64,000 nucleotides of DNA from Olsenella sp. KGMB02461 (GTDB lineage: Bacteria; Actinomycetota; Coriobacteriia; Coriobacteriales; Atopobiaceae), in the NCBI RefSeq assembly GCF_012584445.1, contig NZ_JABAHI010000008.1:434001-498000 (forward strand), in the 5' to 3' direction. Within the stretch, counting starts at the first letter, position 1; every line of letters starts with the position of its first letter. The notes beneath the pieces were generated by a model. That model did not search any database, was not told the DNA's origin, and saw nothing but the letters and a program-made list of their open reading frames with translations. The translations under genes and the position numbers were made by a program. Shown here one piece after another: positions 60,402 to 64,000 of this stretch.

Positions 60402-61799
60402 ATGGTCTTTGACGAGTCCTCAAGCTCTACCTTTGACCACGACTTCGCCTCCCTGGCAGCCGCCCAAGAGCTACCCCGGTTCGCCTGGCGAGGCCCTGCC
60501 ATTGGCCTGTTGGACTTGGATGCCTTCTTTGCCTCGGTGGAACAGCTGGACCACCCTCAATGGCGCGACAAGCCGGTCATTGTGGGCGGCGATTCGAACA
60601 GGCGCGGCGTGGTATCTACCGCCAGCTACGAGGCACGCGCCTTTGGAGTGCACTCGGCCATGGCCAGCGCTCAAGCTGAGCGCCTATGCCCCCAGGCCAT
60701 TTGGACCCCGGGGCGCCACGGGCGCTACCGGGAAGTGAGCCGTCAGGTGATGGCCCTCATCGAAGCCGAGACTCCCCTGGTGGAGCAGGTCTCTGTGGAC
60801 GAGGCGTTCTTCGACATCACCCCTGGCCGCTATTCCAACGAACATCCGATGGCCATCGCTCGGCGCATTCAGGAAGCAGTGGCAGCCTTGGGCGTCACCT
60901 GCTCCATTGGCCTTGGAACCACAAAGTCGGTAGCCAAGATCGCCTCGGAGCGCGAGAAGCCCCGAGGCCTCACCTGCGTGCCTCCGGGCACCGAGCATCT
61001 CTTTTTGGATCCCCTTCCCGTGCGCGCGCTCTCTGGCGTGGGCGCTGCTACCGAGAAAACCCTCCATTCCGAGGGGATCTTCACCTTAGGGCAGCTCGCC
61101 CGTGCCAACACAGACATGCTGCGCCGCCTTTTGGGGGTCCAAGGGCCTATGCTACAAGCACGGGCCCAAGGCACCGAGGTGAGCCCTGTGGTGCCCCCAG
61201 ATCGTAAGGAGCCTGCCAAATCGGTGAGCAACGAGCGCACCTTCGCCACAGACCTCCATAGCGCCAAAGACGTAGAAGCTGCAGTGCGCTCGGTGGCCTC
61301 CATGGTGGGCAGCCGATTGCGCACGGCGCATCTGGCAGGCTCTGAGGTCACGCTCAAGCTCAAGTTTGATTTTGGCCAGGGGCGCACCGCCCAAAAGCGG
61401 CTGGCCTGTTGCACCGATGACGAGGCGGTCTTTGGCGCCGCCGCCATCGAGCTGCTTCACGAGTCCTGGCATCCCGGCATCGCGGTGCGGCTTGTGGGGG
61501 TGGGCGTTTCTCGGTTTGGAGAGATCCCTGCACCTGAAGCCCAACCGTCCCTCTTTGATGTGGCGAGCCTGGAGGGCGCGTCCTTATCGGCAGCCCAGAA
61601 GTCTGAAGCTGCGTCCAAGATAGAGGCTGCAGAGACCCGGGCCCAAGATATGGAGGCACAGCGAAAGCTCCATGTGGCAGCGGATTCCATCAGGCAGCGC
61701 TTTGGGGATGACGCCATCGCCTATGGACGCGACCTGCGCCTGAGGGAGCAGACGGTCAAAGGGACAGACCCTCGTCCTCAAGACGAAGGTCTGCTATAG
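60402..61799 (+). CDS. dinB: DNA polymerase IV (Y family)
   Basis: Palm motifs LLDLDAFFASVEQ and VSVDEAFFDITPG, the YEARAFGVHSAMAS finger and the helix-hairpin-helix ALSGVGAATEKTL are present. QPSLFD near residue 394 is a sliding-clamp-binding motif. A C-terminal ~70-residue extension follows it. AGAAGGAGG precedes ATG 60402, 13 bases after the kinase stop. Confidence 0.95.
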   Translation: MVFDESSSSTFDHDFASLAAAQELPRFAWRGPAIGLLDLDAFFASVEQLDHPQWRDKPVIVGGDSNRRGVVSTASYEARAFGVHSAMASAQAERLCPQAIWTPGRHGRYREVSRQVMALIEAETPLVEQVSVDEAFFDITPGRYSNEHPMAIARRIQEAVAALGVTCSIGLGTTKSVAKIASEREKPRGLTCVPPGTEHLFLDPLPVRALSGVGAATEKTLHSEGIFTLGQLARANTDMLRRLLGVQGPMLQARAQGTEVSPVVPPDRKEPAKSVSNERTFATDLHSAKDVEAAVRSVASMVGSRLRTAHLAGSEVTLKLKFDFGQGRTAQKRLACCTDDEAVFGAAAIELLHESWHPGIAVRLVGVGVSRFGEIPAPEAQPSLFDVASLEGASLSAAQKSEAASKIEAAETRAQDMEAQRKLHVAADSIRQRFGDDAIAYGRDLRLREQTVKGTDPRPQDEGLL

Positions 61800-61890
61800 A
61801 TTCGCTCTATTGATACTCATACCTTCTCGGCAGCAGGCTGAGCGAGGCGAATGGCCTTAAGACGCCGGAATGCGCAGGGCTGTGCCGCTT

Positions 61891-62289
61891 CTAAAACTGG
61901 ACCTGAGGCGCGTCGCCCCAGAGCTTTTCCAGGCGATAGTAGTCGCGCAGGTCCTGCTGGAAGATGTGGACAATGACCGCGCCGTAATCCAGCAAGATCC
62001 AGTGGCCAGACTCGCGGCCCTCGATGGAGAAGGGCTTCTCGGAGAGCTGGGCAGACACCTGGTCTTTGACCTCCTCCAGCACCGCCTGGGTTTGCGGGTT
62101 GGAGGCAGTGGTGCAAATGACCAGATAATCGCTCATGTCGGAGAGCTCGGTGACATCCAAGACCACTATGTCTTGGGCCTTCTTGCTGTCGGCGGCGCGG
62201 GCGGCCGCCTGGGCCACCGAGAGCGCCTCGACCGCTCCGCCATAGGCGGCCTCGTAACGAGGGGCCTGATCGTTGGAAGAATCGCTCAT
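61891..62289 (-). CDS. rsfS: ribosomal silencing factor RsfS
   Basis: 132 residues containing DIVVLDVTELSDMSDYLVIC and SGHWILLDYGAVIVHIF, the family core. It blocks subunit joining by binding L14. ATG 62289 overlaps the yqeK stop by four bases. Confidence 0.96.
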   Translation of the reverse strand: MSDSSNDQAPRYEAAYGGAVEALSVAQAAARAADSKKAQDIVVLDVTELSDMSDYLVICTTASNPQTQAVLEEVKDQVSAQLSEKPFSIEGRESGHWILLDYGAVIVHIFQQDLRDYYRLEKLWGDAPQVQF

Positions 62290-62984
62290 TTAGACTCCTT
62301 CGACGCCTGGATGAGGGCGTTGTAGATATCCACGGTACCCGGCCAGAGGTAGCGCCGAGTAGCAATAACGTAAACCATGCCGTCGCAAAAGCTGGTGAGA
62401 TAAAGCTCTGTCAAGCTTGCCTTTCCCACCAGGCAACGCTGGGCGTCCAGCGGGCCCTTGGAGCCCCTGAGAGGCTCGATGCCGTCGGCCACGAAGAGCA
62501 CTTGAGAAAGGGGGCTGGGATCTTTGGCGCCCGTGGTGTGGCACGCAATGGCATCAAGGGTCTCCTGATCGAGCCAGGGGTAGCGATCCGGAAGACGCCG
62601 AGCCGCCAGCACTCCATGAATCAGAGGCTTGACTTTATGAAGGTCTACCCCAAAGTCGATCTGGGCCTCGCTGGCCTCCTCGGCCAACTTGTCGTCTGTC
62701 TGAACCTTCTCCCAGTCATGAAGTATGCCGGCCACCCGCGCCTTGTAGGGATCTGCCCCATAGAGTTGCGCCAGCGCCTCTGCCGTGTGCCCCACAGAAA
62801 GCGAATGGGCCAGGCGCCTAGGCTTTGAGGCCATATGCTCGGACAAGTCTGCCTCGAGTTGGGCCACCCGGGCTTGCTGGGCTTCATCAAGCCGAGAAGG
62901 GGCTGCCACCAGCGCTTGGAAGTAATCCAGCGTCCCCGGCTCTTCACAAGCGTGCTGGGTCTCTTTGGAATGATTCGTGGTCAA
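62286..62984 (-). CDS. yqeK: YqeK-type HD-domain hydrolase
   Basis: The HD-domain metal residues are His60 (RRLAHSLSVGH), His89-Asp90 (GILHDWEK) and a later His in ACHTTG. YqeK proteins cleave diadenosine tetraphosphate. It lies between nadD and rsfS, the common order. The 55-residue N-terminal extension is variable. Confidence 0.93.
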   Translation of the reverse strand: MTTNHSKETQHACEEPGTLDYFQALVAAPSRLDEAQQARVAQLEADLSEHMASKPRRLAHSLSVGHTAEALAQLYGADPYKARVAGILHDWEKVQTDDKLAEEASEAQIDFGVDLHKVKPLIHGVLAARRLPDRYPWLDQETLDAIACHTTGAKDPSPLSQVLFVADGIEPLRGSKGPLDAQRCLVGKASLTELYLTSFCDGMVYVIATRRYLWPGTVDIYNALIQASKESK

Positions 62985-62993
62985 TGGGGCTCC

Positions 62994-63827
62994 TTACCTC
63001 TCCTGGACAGGGGAGCTTTCCGGTAAGACCGTAAGATCTAGAGGGGATTGAGGCAAGATGGCAGAGATCTTTTGGCTTGGCATGGTCTCGCCGGTGACTT
63101 GTTCCCAACCATAGAGGTGGTGCTTGCGAATGTAGCCGCATACGGTGTCAGGGGTCAGATAGCGAAGCGACTGGCCGGCGGCGCAACGACGGCGCAGGTA
63201 AGAGGAGCTTATGGCCAGAGCCGGCACCTCTAGATAGATCACCTGAAAGTCGATGGGCGACTCGTTGATAGCCTGTCGTGCGCGATCCAGGTCGTAGCCG
63301 GGCCGAGTGGCGCCCACCAATGTGGCCAACGAGGCAATGCGCGCTGCATCGTGCCAGTGGACGATGTCCACCACCGCATCGGCGCCGGTGATGAAGAAGA
63401 GCTCCACTGAGGAGGGGTAAGCCGCAGCGATCTGAGCCAGCGTATCTGCGGTATAGGTGATGCCTGGACGCTCGATCTCCAAGCGCGAGGCCACAAAACG
63501 GGGGTTGTCTGCAGTAGCCAGAAGGGTCATGGCAAAGCGGTCCTCAGGACTCGAGACCCTCCGATCTTGCTTGAAGGCAGGAGACCCCGCCGCCATGAAG
63601 ATCACTACGTCGAGCTCCAGGTCTTCTGCCGCCTGCTCTGCGGCTACCAGGTGTCCGTAGTGAATAGGGTCGAAGGTGCCGCCCATGATGCCCACACGAC
63701 AGGGATCCCCCTCTTTATATGGCAGCGCAGGAAGATCGATGCCGTTGAGATCCACCGGTTTTGGAACGCCAGCGGCCTCCTTGGCAGAAGCCACCAGATA
63801 AGCGGGAGTTGAGGAAGGTGCGGTCAT
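62994..63827 (-). CDS. nadD: nicotinate-nucleotide adenylyltransferase
   Basis: Nucleotidyltransferase motif [14 protein letters not shown] (residues 47-60) and the C-terminal ISSSYLRRR signature are present. It makes deamido-NAD. A 44-residue N-terminal tail and a 35-residue C-terminal tail are longer than in most NadD. ATG 63827 overlaps the proA stop by four bases. Confidence 0.95.
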   Translation of the reverse strand: MTAPSSTPAYLVASAKEAAGVPKPVDLNGIDLPALPYKEGDPCRVGIMGGTFDPIHYGHLVAAEQAAEDLELDVVIFMAAGSPAFKQDRRVSSPEDRFAMTLLATADNPRFVASRLEIERPGITYTADTLAQIAAAYPSSVELFFITGADAVVDIVHWHDAARIASLATLVGATRPGYDLDRARQAINESPIDFQVIYLEVPALAISSSYLRRRCAAGQSLRYLTPDTVCGYIRKHHLYGWEQVTGETMPSQKISAILPQSPLDLTVLPESSPVQER

Positions 63828-64000
63828 GGGCGCACCTGGCCGGCGCCTCGCAGCAGGTACTTGGTGGTGGTGAGTGCCGAGGCGCCCATTGGCCCTCTCA
63901 CGCCAATCTTTTGGGTGGAGATGCCGATCTCTGTACCCAGCCCAAACATGCCGCCGTCGGTGAAGCGCGTAGAGGCGTTCACATACACGCAAGCCGCATC
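63824..64000 (-). CDS. proA: glutamate-5-semialdehyde dehydrogenase, 3' end only
   Basis: The last 58 codons are in the window: [37 protein letters not shown] and TTTKYLLRG, typical of ProA. The enzyme reduces gamma-glutamyl phosphate in proline synthesis. The gene continues beyond the right edge. Confidence 0.93.
   Translation of the reverse strand, partial: DAACVYVNASTRFTDGGMFGLGTEIGISTQKIGVRGPMGASALTTTKYLLRGAGQVRP

Overview
The window looks like chromosome of an anaerobic Actinomycetota, most likely class Coriobacteriia (Olsenella/Atopobium-like). The reasons are the GC-rich core genes, two-subunit glycyl-tRNA synthetase, pyruvate phosphate dikinase with its bifunctional regulator, a complete middle stretch of the MEP isoprenoid pathway (dxs, dxr, ispG) and folate-type trmFO. 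The assignment is by gene content and composition only.

Region 1 (1-14040) is an accessory island with visibly lower GC and more AGA/AGG codons than the core. A small serine recombinase is followed by one apparent operon of thirteen genes on the + strand: a radical SAM/SPASM peptide maturase, its 37-residue Cys-containing precursor peptide, a 63-residue protein, an E2-like protein, a JAMM/JAB metalloprotease, a ThiF-type E1, a small helical protein, an 1142-residue FtsK/EssC-like ATPase, a WXG100-like protein, a coiled-coil protein, a two-helix membrane protein, two Sel1-repeat proteins and an orphan. A strong terminator closes it. The combination reads as a peptide-maturation plus ubiquitin-like activation/removal plus ESX-like translocation system. 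The precursor ends in Leu-Arg-Gly-Arg-Gly, reminiscent of the ubiquitin tail, so it may itself be the substrate of the E1. This is the most interesting content of the window.

Region 2 (14600-19500) returns to core genes: hemW, dus and lepA on the minus strand and rpsT on the plus strand. Region 3 (19600-30150) is a patchwork: an intact and a decayed lipoprotein, exported proteins of unknown function behind dxs, a phase-variable-looking small gene with an 11-bp C run, a broken repetitive surface-protein gene, four tRNA genes (Val, two Ala, one CAU), and two inverted copies of a ~200-bp palindrome-rich element about 8.8 kb apart.

Region 4 (30160-58000) is a dense minus-strand core: proS-ispG-rseP-dxr-cdsA-uppS-frr-pyrH, tsf-rpsB, xerC-trmFO-dprA-comM-yraN-rnhB-rplS, ppdK and its regulator, glyS-glyQ, lepB-trmD-rimM-khpA-rpsP. 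Many of these overlap by 1-8 bases and use GTG or TTG starts, so translation is probably coupled. Region 5 (58200-64000) has a response regulator, a histidine kinase and dinB on the plus strand, then rsfS, yqeK, nadD and the 3' end of proA on the minus strand.
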